Assembly (NCBI GenBank): GCA_002353575.1
Contig: DEJQ01000033.1
Span: forward strand, 1,480 to 65,479
DNA from: Prevotellaceae bacterium UBA2744
GTDB lineage: Bacteria > Bacteroidota > Bacteroidia > Bacteroidales > Bacteroidaceae
Length of the DNA: 64,000 nucleotides
Direction of reading: 5' to 3'
The position numbers were made by a program, and so were the translations under genes. Within the stretch, counting starts at the first letter, position 1; each line of letters opens with the position of its first letter. This document shows positions 42,209 through 52,100 of the stretch, piece after piece. The notes under the pieces were generated by a model that saw only the letters and a program-made list of their open reading frames with translations, made no database searches and was not told the origin of the DNA.

Positions 42209-44794
42209 ATGATGAAAGCCTTGCTATTCTTGGGACTTTTTGTCGCCAACTTTCTACAGCCGTTAGTGGCTTACAATGAAACCGGCAATTTCACGAAAAG
42301 TGAAAAAAAGGTTTCGAAGATGTATTCTGATCAGTTGGAAGGTGATACATTGACTCTTGCTGAAGAAGGTACATTGGCATTTCTCCTGTCTGAGATGACA
42401 CCTGAGAAACGTATCAAACATCTGACACTGCGTGGTCCTGTCAATTGGGCTGACCTTCGCGTGCTAATTGCTTCTGAAGGGCGCTTGGAAAACATGGAAT
42501 CGCTCGATTTGCGAGACGTAACCCTTGTGCCTGGTGGCGACTATTATGCCAGTAGTTCCTATTTTGGCGATGGTACATGGTTTACCAGCTATAACGAATA
42601 CTACTTGAGTGACAAACGATATGACACTCATTATTCCGACGGACTTAGTCAGAATGCAGGGCAGCACCACTGCCACTATGACTACAATCTGGCTGGTGCT
42701 TTCATGAACACGAAATTGAAGCGTGTAGTCATGCCGGGCAGCATTGACGAAATAGGTGAGTACACGTTTAAAAACTGCCGGCAACTACAGACTGTAGAGA
42801 TGTCTCAACTACCTGTATTTATAGGTGTACAGGCCTTCGATGGATGCGAAAGCCTGCGCAGTATGGCCGATCTCAGTAATGTGAGAAAGATGGAGAGCAG
42901 TGCTTTCAACGGATGTCAGTCACTGTTCGCTGGCTCAATCCTAAATCTGAGTTCACTCGACACTATACCCTATCAGGCATTCTACGAATGCGTTGCGATT
43001 GACTCTGTGATATTGTCAAAGAACTTGAGGTTTATTGATAGGCAGGCGTTCTCACGTTGTGGTCTGAGGACGTTCGACATCGATTCATCTGTCAGCATCG
43101 GCGAGGATGCTTTCTCAGGGTGCAGTCAGTTGGCAACAGTCAAACTGTCACAGAACATATCAAGTCTTGGCTATGGTGCTTTTGCCAACTGCAGCAAACT
43201 TGTGAACGTGGAGATTTCTCCCGCCATTTACAAAATGCCCAGCGACGTATTCAGCAATACACCTTGGCTTGATGCCCAACCTTTTGTCAATGGAGTAAAA
43301 TACGTAGGTCAGGTGGCCATAATGACAGATGGCAGTAATAACATAACATTCCGTGAGGGAACGCTGGGTATTGCCGATTATTTCAATGGGAAATACTATA
43401 TGGATGGTCTATCCCTGACAGGGGATAATCCCTACTATAAATGTAATTACAAGGCTGAGCAGTTGCCACAGAAGATTAAGTTCCCGTCATCATTGCTCTA
43501 TATCGGCAATTGTGCTTTCTATGGCTGTGGCAACCTAACGGAGATTACGCTTCCCGAGGGTGTGGAGGAAATCGGAGTATTTAGTTTCGGTGGTGGAGTA
43601 CCCATTGCCCAGATACAATTCCCAGCCTCTCTAAGGAAAATCGGCACAAGGGCGTTTGACCAGAGTTCTATAGTGACGCTGACGCTTCCGGCCACCTTGC
43701 AGGAGATAGGTTCTCGGGCATTTTATAGGAACAAAAAGCTGATGCTGCTTGAGTACAATGTGCCGAGGGCTACAGGCGAAGGTGTATTTGAGTCCTGTAC
43801 GTTGCTTGAACGTGTGGAAATGGGTGATGAGGTAAGGGAACTCCCTTGGAGCATCTTTAGCAAATGCTCAAGTTTGCTAAAAGTGAACCTTCCAGACAAC
43901 CTGGAGAAAATAGGATTTGCAGCATTCTCTGGCTGCAGTAGTCTGAAGGAGATTACATTTGGCAGTACGGTGACGGAGATACAGGAGAATGCATTCAATA
44001 GTTGCAGCAGTTTGCTGACCGTAAGGTCGTACATCAGGGAACCTTTTACGACAAAGGCCTTTTCATGGTCACCGACACTTGGGCAGGGTACTCTCTATAT
44101 ACCTTCCGGAACTCTCGAAAAGTATAGGACATTCGAGCAATGGAGATACTTCGCCAACATCGTGGAGATGGCACGTCCTGAACCGATAGATGTCGAGACT
44201 ACGATAAACACTGCCAATCTCCAAGGACAGAATTTGTCAGATAATGTAGTGGACAACATCTATTACAATCTGGGCGATGACAGTTACGACTCTACCGACG
44301 GGAGCATTGTCATCAGCAAAACTACTGATATGACAAAGATTGTAAACAAGGAACCCGGCTCTGCCGACATCAGGGAGAATTTTACCGGTCTGATACTCAA
44401 AGTTGGCAAGGGCAAAGGTCTTATTTCAATAAATACCATGACTGTTGGCAATGCCCGTCTTATGATACAAACGGGCAACAATACTCCAACGATGGTCTCG
44501 CGGACAGAGAAAGCTGACATAGCCGTGGACTACGAGGTGGAGGATGATACCTACATCTATATTTGCGCTGTTGTCAGTGGCAGCAATGCTTCGTTCCGTT
44601 CTACACGTGCCGGGTCATCAGATGAGGTGCGCATCTATGAAATCAGCGTCAATCCCGGTGGAAATACAGGCATCAACGGCATCCGTTTTGACGGTATTCT
44701 CGATTCTCCTGTATATAGCCTCTCAGGCCAGAGACTTAACGCACTGCAGAAAGGCATTAATATAGTCGATAAAAAGAAGGTAATCATCAAATAA
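42209..44794 (+). CDS. BspA-like leucine-rich-repeat surface protein
   Basis: The 861-aa exported protein (signal peptide MMKALLFLGLFVANFLQPLV) contains many BspA/TpLRR (LRR_5) repeats such as IGEYTFKNCRQLQTVEM near residue 185, and further ones at about 208-330 and 425-630. A beta-sandwich-like region and a C-terminal tail (VYSLSGQRLNALQKGINIVD, then KKKVIIK) follow. That tail is typical of Prevotella surface proteins and may guide sorting. BspA proteins bind host matrix proteins or other bacteria. The start follows the candidate structured RNA by about 50 nt. Confidence 0.85.
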   Translation: MMKALLFLGLFVANFLQPLVAYNETGNFTKSEKKVSKMYSDQLEGDTLTLAEEGTLAFLLSEMTPEKRIKHLTLRGPVNWADLRVLIASEGRLENMESLDLRDVTLVPGGDYYASSSYFGDGTWFTSYNEYYLSDKRYDTHYSDGLSQNAGQHHCHYDYNLAGAFMNTKLKRVVMPGSIDEIGEYTFKNCRQLQTVEMSQLPVFIGVQAFDGCESLRSMADLSNVRKMESSAFNGCQSLFAGSILNLSSLDTIPYQAFYECVAIDSVILSKNLRFIDRQAFSRCGLRTFDIDSSVSIGEDAFSGCSQLATVKLSQNISSLGYGAFANCSKLVNVEISPAIYKMPSDVFSNTPWLDAQPFVNGVKYVGQVAIMTDGSNNITFREGTLGIADYFNGKYYMDGLSLTGDNPYYKCNYKAEQLPQKIKFPSSLLYIGNCAFYGCGNLTEITLPEGVEEIGVFSFGGGVPIAQIQFPASLRKIGTRAFDQSSIVTLTLPATLQEIGSRAFYRNKKLMLLEYNVPRATGEGVFESCTLLERVEMGDEVRELPWSIFSKCSSLLKVNLPDNLEKIGFAAFSGCSSLKEITFGSTVTEIQENAFNSCSSLLTVRSYIREPFTTKAFSWSPTLGQGTLYIPSGTLEKYRTFEQWRYFANIVEMARPEPIDVETTINTANLQGQNLSDNVVDNIYYNLGDDSYDSTDGSIVISKTTDMTKIVNKEPGSADIRENFTGLILKVGKGKGLISINTMTVGNARLMIQTGNNTPTMVSRTEKADIAVDYEVEDDTYIYICAVVSGSNASFRSTRAGSSDEVRIYEISVNPGGNTGINGIRFDGILDSPVYSLSGQRLNALQKGINIVDKKKVIIK

Positions 44795-44823
44795 TGTCAA
44801 ACTGTTTTTAAAAAAACAGAACT

Positions 44824-45734
44824 ATGAAAAAAACGTAAGAATGTTTGCGGCATTGCTGGCGACGCTGGCAATAGCAGCATGTGGAAATGGAAACAGCGGA
44901 GAATACAGCGGGCTTTTCGGAGATTTTTTCAATGAGCACTATTCCTCTGCCGACACGGATGCCAAAGACAAATTCTATCAGGAGCGCAACGACAAGCTGA
45001 TGGATAATCCCATACCATTGGAGATTGATGCAGATGTCCCGTTGCAGACAAATGGCGTAAACAGAGTGGAAAACCCGCTGAACTTCTATTGCGGTGCCCA
45101 GATTACCCGTGGAGGTGTGTATCAGATGGGCAGTTGCTGGGCTGAGCCGGCAACGGAAGACGAGAAGTACAACTTCAATGGGCGTTTCGCACTTGTCATG
45201 CTTGGAGAGGACGGAAATGCCATCTACAGGCAATGCGACAGCTATAAAACATGCTAAGTCGACTGCCTATGGGAGTTATAACGACAGTGCCCTGAAGAAA
45301 CGCGCATTTACTGTGGGCAAGGAATACATCTACTTCGTGGAGGCGAACAAGAACAATGCCCTGCGGAGTATCAACAGGAAGACGGGCGAGGTCGGCACGG
45401 TTATCCCCGGTATCGCCAATGTCTATGAAGATGCCCGTCCGCGCATTGACGGTGTGCACGAGTGCGGCGGAAGGCTGCTGTTCTCACTCGAAAAGGGCGG
45501 CGTCTGCGTATGGGACGGAAAGCCGGCGAGTTCGACTTCCCCAAGGACGTAGGACAGACAATCCCCACCGGGCTTTCCCAGCGCTACTACGAGGGGATAA
45601 GAGACGAGAGTTTTGTCTTTGTGGATGATTCCGACAACCTTATTGTCGTGACTGACAACTCAAAAATCTTCATCTACAATCCCGCCGGTGTCGTAGGATT
45701 TGAAAAGGCCAGAGGGACTGTCGTGAAACTCTGA
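44824..45734 (+). pseudogene. Lipoprotein gene broken at three A-tracts
   Basis: Three frames chain into one ~300-aa lipoprotein if three A-runs are corrected: seven A after the ATG should be eight (44827-44833), four A near 45247 should be three, and three A near 45522 should be four. The repaired protein begins MKKNVRMFAALLATLAIAAC (lipobox LAIAAC). It continues through YCGAQITRGGVYQMGSCW, EYIYFVEANKNNALRSINRK and GEFDFPKDVGQTIPTGL to a beta-propeller-like end. Family not recognised. Causes could be decay, A-tract phase variation or homopolymer sequencing error. Confidence 0.75.
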
Positions 45735-45809
45735 TTCACTTCTATAATCATTATAATATGAAGTTGCCTGATCTTGATGAGAGATTAGGCAACTCTCGTA
45801 TAATCACTC

Positions 45810-46029
45810 CCGCTCATCACGGAAACCGACTGCGTTCATCCTTGCAACAAACTGCGTTCATCATGGAAACAAATTCCGTTTATCACGGAAACAAACTACG
45901 TTCATAGTGTAGAAAACTTCTGTTTATTATGCAAACTAATTATTTCCTTGTCGTGAAAATAAATTTCCAAGCCGTGGAAAAGTATTTTTCTGTCTTGAAA
46001 ATATATTTCCCCGACGGGAAGATTGTTTT
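45810..46029 (+). repeat. Degenerate repeat array of 22-bp then 21-bp period
   Basis: Six consecutive 22-bp units (45810-45941) follow the consensus GCGTTCATCATGGAAACAAA plus two bases. They are followed by about four more divergent units spaced 21 bp (motif GTCGTGAAAA, GCCGTGGAAA, GTCTTGAAAA, GACGGGAAGA). There are no unique spacers. The array ends shortly before the -7 box upstream of the HU-like gene. Confidence 0.85.
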
Positions 46030-46044
46030 TAAATATATATTGTG

Positions 46045-46052
46045 TAACTTTG
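46045..46052 (+). promoter_or_regulatory. -7 box upstream of the HU-like gene
   Basis: TAACTTTG fits TAnnTTTG. The start codon lies 158 nt downstream, leaving a long leader that includes an imperfect direct repeat (GTGCGATTAAACCATGTGTA near 46151 and GTGTGATTTAACAATGTGTA near 46177). Confidence 0.55.
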
Positions 46053-46210
46053 CAGTGCATATAGACAGATTTTTTCATACATATAGTCTGGTTTTTCCAT
46101 GCGCACCGACTGAATGAATCAAACGCCCAGACGGAAAGAACCATGCGGAGTGTGCGATTAAACCATGTGTATAGAGTGTGATTTAACAATGTGTAATACA
46201 TATAGATAAT

Positions 46211-46846
46211 ATGGCGCGTTATGTAAAGAAGGAATTGGCTGACCTGAACGGGACGGGCAGCACGCAGGCTTGCTATCGGCTGAAGACGATGGAAACGCTT
46301 TCGATGGAGGATTTCGTGGAGCGTGTACACTCGTTCAATGGCGCATTCTCAAAAAGTACCATCATCGGAGTGCTCACTGCCGTGCAGGAGCAGCTGGCGA
46401 TGGAGATAGGGTTCGGCTACAAGGTTCGCATCGACGGACTTGGTACGTTCGGGTGCCGTCTCGGGGTGCGCGAGGACAAGGAGATGGACGGCTTCGAGGA
46501 GGGAAAGCCCAAGCTGAATGCTCAGAGCATAGAGGTCAGTGGCATTACGTTCCGTGCCGACAAGTCGCTGGTGAAGGCTGTGAGGCGTGAGTGCCACCTG
46601 GAGCGGGGAGGAGAGGAACGGCTGCGCCGCTCGAAATACTCGCGCGAGGAGCGCATAGAGCGTGCGCGGCAGTATCTGCAGCGGAAGGGATTCATGCACG
46701 TGGGCGACTATGCACGGCTCAACGGACTGTCATATACTACGGCTTCGCGCGAACTCATCGCTCTGGCTGCGTCGCCCTCCGCCTCGGGCATTCGCAGCGA
46801 GGGGGCGAAGAGCGGCAAATTGTATCTGCCGGCAAAGGAATTATAA
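46211..46846 (+). CDS. HU-like DNA-binding protein with C-terminal winged-helix extension
   Basis: The 211-aa protein has an N-terminal HU/IHF-like domain of the Bacteroidetes type: LSMEDFVERVHSFNGAFSKS near residue 30 and VRIDGLGTFGCRL near 74. A basic region and a C-terminal helix-turn-helix-like domain (MHVGDYARLNGLSYTTASRE near residue 162) follow. It probably organises the nucleoid or regulates genes. A periodic 22-bp array directly upstream may be a target for it or for its regulator. Confidence 0.78.
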   Translation: MARYVKKELADLNGTGSTQACYRLKTMETLSMEDFVERVHSFNGAFSKSTIIGVLTAVQEQLAMEIGFGYKVRIDGLGTFGCRLGVREDKEMDGFEEGKPKLNAQSIEVSGITFRADKSLVKAVRRECHLERGGEERLRRSKYSREERIERARQYLQRKGFMHVGDYARLNGLSYTTASRELIALAASPSASGIRSEGAKSGKLYLPAKEL

Positions 46847-46870
46847 CCTAAAAAACATAAAAACGACAAT

Positions 46871-47383
46871 ATGAAGACAAAAGACATTTACCTTGCAGGA
46901 GGCTGCTTCTGGGGTACTGAGCACTACTTCAAACAGATTTGCGGAGTAGTGGAGACAGAGGTGGGATTTGCCAACGGACACACCGACAATCCTACTTATA
47001 AGGAAGTCTATACCGATGAGACGGGCTATGCCGAGACGGTCCATGTCAAGTATAATCCCGACGCCGTTAGTCTGGAGTTTCTGCTCCGTATGTTCTTCAA
47101 GGCTATCGACCCTACGAGTCTGAACAAGCAGGGGCACGACGAGGGCACACGCTACCGCACCGGCATCTATTACACGGACGAATCCGATGTGCCTACTATC
47201 AACAGGGTGTTTGATGATGAGCAGCTGCAGTACGACCAGCCGCTTGCCGTAGAGCGTCAGCCCCTCTCCCGTTTCTATACTGCCGAGGAATATCATCAGG
47301 ACTATCTCGACAAGAATCCCCAAGGCTATTGCCACCTGCCGCAGGCCCTCTTCGAATTTGCCCGACAGGCAAGGGAGAAGTGA
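46871..47383 (+). CDS. msrA: Peptide-methionine (S)-S-oxide reductase
   Basis: The 170-aa enzyme repairs oxidised methionine. The catalytic cysteine is in YLAGGCFWGTEHYFKQ near residue 13, with GYAETVHVKYNPD near 56, DPTSLNKQGHDEGTRYRTGI near 80 and AEEYHQDYLDKNPQGYCH near 136. Length is normal for a stand-alone MsrA. It lies 24 nt after the HU-like gene and marks the left backbone border of the yifB cassette region. Confidence 0.95.
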   Translation: MKTKDIYLAGGCFWGTEHYFKQICGVVETEVGFANGHTDNPTYKEVYTDETGYAETVHVKYNPDAVSLEFLLRMFFKAIDPTSLNKQGHDEGTRYRTGIYYTDESDVPTINRVFDDEQLQYDQPLAVERQPLSRFYTAEEYHQDYLDKNPQGYCHLPQALFEFARQAREK

Positions 47384-47451
47384 ATCCTGAAACCTGAATC
47401 TTGAAACCTGAATTCTGAATCCTGTAGGTTATAGGTGAGTGTTTTTCGCTC

Positions 47452-47865
47452 CTATATTCCCTTCTCAGCCCAGTCGCCGCGGTCGAGGTTGCGGTAGCCG
47501 ATGGCTTCGGCGATGTGCGGGGGCTGGATGTTTTCTGAGCCTTCCAGGTCGGCAATGGTGCTGGCTACTTTCAGGATGCGGTTGTAGGCGCGGGCAGAGA
47601 GCTTCAGACGCTCCATTGCCAGACGGAGCATATCGAGGCCTTCGGCATCGGGCTCTGCAAATTCGTGGAGCATCCTGTCGGTCATCTGGGCATTGCAGAA
47701 GACTCTCCCCAGTGCTCCCTGTTTAGGTAGTGAACTGAAACGCTCGGTCTGAATCTGATGGGCATGGATGACGCGCTGGCGGATGTTGGCCGACGGTTCG
47801 CCCGGTTTCATCTTCGAGAGTTTTGCAAAGGGTACGGTCTGCACTTCGCATTGTATATCGATGCG
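47452..47865 (-). pseudogene. Displaced yifB 3' end, copy A (414 bp)
   Basis: This segment matches bases 58727-59140 of the intact yifB gene along its full 414 bp, with roughly a dozen differences. It encodes the last ~138 residues from RIDIQCEVQTVPF to the terminal GDWAEKGI and a TAG stop. Similarity ends at the stop on one side and inside the LLDRIDI motif on the other. There is no start or ATPase part. It borders msrA and is probably the original yifB terminus, displaced by later insertions. Confidence 0.92.
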
Positions 47866-47902
47866 TGTGGTGTTTTTATACCTCGGGAATTTATGACAGA
47901 TA

Positions 47903-48904
47903 CTATTTATCATCTGCTTTTCCCCCTTTCCGTTTGATCTTTTTCTCAATTCCTTTTATTGATTCCAGATAAGCCTGCTCGACAGACGAAAGTGTCTTCA
48001 CTTGGTACTTGCGATATTCTGTCACCGCTTTCTCCATAGCTTCTTCGTGACTAACGGAGCCTCCATCGGTCAGCAGTTCTTCGCCTATAGACACAATGTT
48101 ATTGTCAAGCTGACGAACATAGTCTTCCATATACATAGGTCGGTGCTTTAATGCCTGAATTTCTGCGAAGTCAAAGTATCCGGATACGAGGTTGTTCAGA
48201 ATCCTCAACTCATCAGAAGATAGGTAGTTCTTAGCTATCTTTACATCATTCAGACAAGGCAATTCGCCACTAAATGTGGTTAAACCCATAAAGGGCTTGT
48301 CTGCATCAGCCCGTTCATAAATGACTTCCGCTGCCGTATGCCTGTGAGCTGCATAATGGAGCTTGTTCTGCACAATTTTGAAGAACAGCTTTGACGTCTC
48401 AGATCGCGGATCATAATCAACAGCTGTTGCATAGAGGTCAAGAACCTGCCGATACAGCACCTTCTCCGAAGAACGAATATCGCGAATGCGGTCAAGCAGT
48501 TCTTTCCAGTAGCTGCCACCGCCCAAATTCTTCAATCGTTCATCATCGAGCGCAAAGCCTTTTACGATATATTCATGCAACCGTTCTGTTGCCCATTGGC
48601 GGAAACGGGTACCTTGAACAGATTTTACACGATAGCCAACAGAGATAATCACGTCAAGGTTATAAAAATTGGTAGGTTTGGTAGAAAAATCGGAATTTCC
48701 GATTTTTCTCTTCGTCTTGTCTTCTTCAAGCTCTCCTTCCTCATAAATATGAAGGATATGCTCATTGATAGTTGAGCGTGACTTGCCAAACAACTCTGCC
48801 ATTTGGTCAATAGTTAGCCACACCGTTTTATCTTCTAATCTTACATCTAATCGAACGATGCCATCTTCCGACTGATAGATAATGATATTCTGCTGTTCTT
48901 CCAT
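47903..48904 (-). CDS. RhuM-family protein
   Basis: The 333-aa protein has the complete RhuM layout: an N-terminal DNA-binding-like part (DKTVWLTIDQMAELFGKSRS near residue 27), the core FYNLDVIISVGYRVKS near 81, RFRQWATERLHEYIVKGFAL near 101, and a Fic-like C-terminal tail with helical ends (about 200-333). RhuM proteins occur on islands and are described as virulence-associated, with unknown biochemistry. It is the only gene between yifB copies A and B, so it forms a one-gene cassette. A truncated relative lies at 3845-4080. Confidence 0.85.
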   Translation of the reverse strand: MEEQQNIIIYQSEDGIVRLDVRLEDKTVWLTIDQMAELFGKSRSTINEHILHIYEEGELEEDKTKRKIGNSDFSTKPTNFYNLDVIISVGYRVKSVQGTRFRQWATERLHEYIVKGFALDDERLKNLGGGSYWKELLDRIRDIRSSEKVLYRQVLDLYATAVDYDPRSETSKLFFKIVQNKLHYAAHRHTAAEVIYERADADKPFMGLTTFSGELPCLNDVKIAKNYLSSDELRILNNLVSGYFDFAEIQALKHRPMYMEDYVRQLDNNIVSIGEELLTDGGSVSHEEAMEKAVTEYRKYQVKTLSSVEQAYLESIKGIEKKIKRKGGKADDK

Positions 48905-48926
48905 GTTTCTTATACCTTCTTATATA

Positions 48927-49110
48927 TTATATCCCTCGCTCTGCCCAGTCGCCTCTGTCTAAGTTGCGATAGCCGATGGCCTCGGCGATGTGCATCGTCT
49001 CGACCTTCTCGCTTCCGGCCAAGTATTGCTGCCGACGGCTCGCCGGGCTGCATCTGCGAGAGCTGGGCGAAGGGTACGACCTGTATCTCACAGTGTATGT
49101 CGATGCGGTC
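48927..49110 (-). pseudogene. Displaced yifB 3' end, copy B (diverged, internally deleted)
   Basis: The stop-side part encodes MHIAEAIGYRNLDRGDWAER and GI followed by TAA. The far part (about 49027-49110) matches the codons for DRIDIQCEVQVVPFAQLS-type sequence. About 230 bp between them are deleted. Base identity to the intact gene is clearly lower than for copies A and C, so this copy comes from another lineage. Its outer boundary (49110) lies within 3 bp of the equivalent boundary of copy A. Confidence 0.85.
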
Positions 49111-49192
49111 TTACATAGGCTTGTCTGCATATATTTATCGATGATTTACACAAGTTGATATTTACTTTTATATTTACAATCTTAGAACTAAA

Positions 49193-52100
49193 TCAAATAG
49201 TAACTTTTATTGATTTATCTCCTACAGTAATTATATAGACTCCTGAGCATGGTAACTCTATAGTGTTTCCAAAGCCTGAGTAAATTAAACGTCCTACAAG
49301 ATCATATATTTTACATATAGAGTTTTCTTTTTTATTTAGCAAAAATATATTTCTTCCCTCAATCATAATATTAATATTTTCAGAAAATTGTGTTAATGAA
49401 AATATTGCTGTGTTCTGATTGTCATCGACATCATTTGCTTCAGAAAGAATACCATTAGACAGGCGGTAGACTTTACTGAAATATTTTTTGCCAGATTTTG
49501 TAATAGAGTAGAACCTGAACAAATAGGATTGAGAAGGAATAAGTGAGGTGAATCTTTTACTCAACTCTGCGGTACCACTTCCTGCCTGGAGTGAAATTTG
49601 GTTATAATCAGTTAGCTTCTCTAACTTATATTGTAGAAAGACATTTTCCGTTGTTTCTTCACCATCAATAAAACTAATTGAAATGGTATTATCACTGAAT
49701 CTTGCATAATAGAATCTCGGTTCAACAATATCCACATTTGGAATCGTTGCATCTATAATTTGCCATTCTCCGTCTTTTGCTGTGTATTTCCCATAATATT
49801 TCCTATCATCTTGAATTCGGATATGATACTGATAAAAGGGTCCGTCTATTGGAATAGTCACAGCAACATCTACTTTGTCATCTATCCTTGCACCTTTGAG
49901 AGTAGTGGGTGTTTCTGTTTCTGCATCGGAGGCATTACAGTATACAAAGTAATGATTGCGATAGTAATGACGATCATTTCCAAAATTCCAACTTTCAGGG
50001 ATTTCCTCATTGAGTCCACCAAAAAGGCCATGTATCATTGCTGCATTTTTAGAGACTTGTATAACTCCTTCGCCTCCCCAGTTAAGAGTAGTGAATTTAT
50101 TGTCTAAAGGACGATGCCTGGTTTCTCCATTAAAAAGATATTCACTCTTTATTTCAGGGGTGTAATCATAGTGGAGTCCCGTAATTTCCACAACGCCATC
50201 ATCATTTAAAGGAAAACTTGTATTCTCTGAGATAATAGGAGTGCCATAATTATATAATGCTAGATTTTCAATATATAGCCTAGGAGAATATTTTTTTAGG
50301 AGTTCATAGTTAGTACACTTAAGTTTAAGACTATATGGTGTTGCATTCATAAGACTAAATTGGGGAGAAATAGCTTGAGTCGTTATATTTTGTAGGTCAC
50401 TCTTAAAAAGTTTTCCATTAAGAGAGTAAACAAGATGTACAGAATATGCTGCTCCTTCTTCCAGTCCTTCAATGATACATGTGTTATTTTTAATTGGATA
50501 TGAAAAAGATATAGATTCTGATGTCGTAAAAATAATTTTACAAGAATACGCTTCCACCCCTTGTGCATTACAAGTTTGACTTACGGTAACTCTGTCATAT
50601 TGAATGTCATCTATTGTAAAGCCAATATTTGGCGTACGTGTTATGAATTCTCCAGTTTCTATATAGTCAGAATTGAAACTTTTTCCTATATATTTATATT
50701 TAGTAGAAGGTGTGAGGTTATTAATTATGATAGGAGATTTACTCTCAAATATTCTATTTCCTACATTATTATCATCACAAATTTCTATTTGAAATATTTC
50801 ATCAGTTTTCGGGAAAATATGTACAGAACAATTACCATGCATTGGCACAGGATATGATATAAATGACTCATACAGATCTATAGTCCCTTCATCATTTATA
50901 TACCATTTAAGAAGTGGCTGTTCAGAATTGTAGTTTTCTGTAATATAGACATTTGCGTCCTCAACTGTTTTAGAAATATTATATATAATACAATCCTCAT
51001 ACTCATAATCACTAATTTGGAAAGAAGAAGTTCCAGTTCCACCTAAAACAGTTGCAGATACACTTCCAAAACTGGTGCAATTCGCAACATAACACTTATT
51101 TAAATCCATACAGATCCCTGCAGAAGTTGCCACTGCATAATGGGCTGTCGACTTAATATTTCCATGATTTATGCAATTATAGAAAGGATAATAATCTGTT
51201 GTACCGTGAGAAGATCCAACTATTCCTGCTGCACATGAATATCCCCAACCATCAACAGATGTTATATCTCCATAATTAATTACATTAAAAACAGAGGTTT
51301 TACTAATTTGCCCTGCTATTCCGCCGACATACTGAAAGTTGCTACTAACTTTGCCATAATTTCGACATCTATTAATTACTGAATTTGCTTGTGCTTGTCC
51401 CAAAATACCTCCAGTATATTGTAGTTGATATTTAGTAGAAACATGGTCTGATAAGGTAGCAGATCGAATACTACTCGAAACATCTCCTTTATTAACACAT
51501 CCTATTACTTTCCCATTTTGCAAATCAGCTACGATACCCCCTGTAAGGGATGAATATACTCCATATGTATTTATGCTACCATAATTGACACAGTAAATTA
51601 TACCACTGCCCTCAGAATAAGACGTAATTCCTCCACACCGAGTGACCTCTTCATCCCAATTGTTAAGTGTACATGAAATTGTACCCAAATTGGAGCAATT
51701 AATAATATCACCATAGTTATAGGCACAAATTCCCCCAATATGCATATATGTATTATTGCCACTTGCTGTTATGTTTACATGAGTTTCACAGTCTAAAATT
51801 GTTCCTTGATTCTTTATACAAAAACCACCGATATCAGAAGATCCTGATATACTTCCAGAAATTAATGAAATACCTTTTATAACGCCATTGTTGATATTAA
51901 ACAAAGTTTTAGTAACACCTTCTATCTTATGACCCTTGCCATCTATAACAGATTTAAAATTGCGATATGCGGAGGAAATCCCATCGCCTTGCAAATCTGT
52001 TTCAATAAGAATGGTGTCCTTTTCAGTAAAGAAATCCCTACTTACTAAATTTAGAAATTCTTCAAAATCACTGTCATTATGTACAACATATACATTTTTA

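Noticed and set aside
41969..42249. Short frames on both strands (73 and 67 aa) across the RNA candidate
   Set aside because: They overlap the inverted-repeat structure, have no ribosome-binding site, and both strands stay open because of the symmetry.
45810..46029. Possible CRISPR array
   Set aside because: Units abut with no unique spacers, they diverge gradually, and no cas genes are present.
47439..47726. 95-aa plus-strand frame over yifB tail A
   Set aside because: Antisense of the yifB remnant; Cys/Gly/Arg-rich with no family.
47452..49110. Tails A and B read as independent small genes
   Set aside because: They lack starts and ATPase parts, match the yifB C-terminus, and are better explained as displaced 3' ends.
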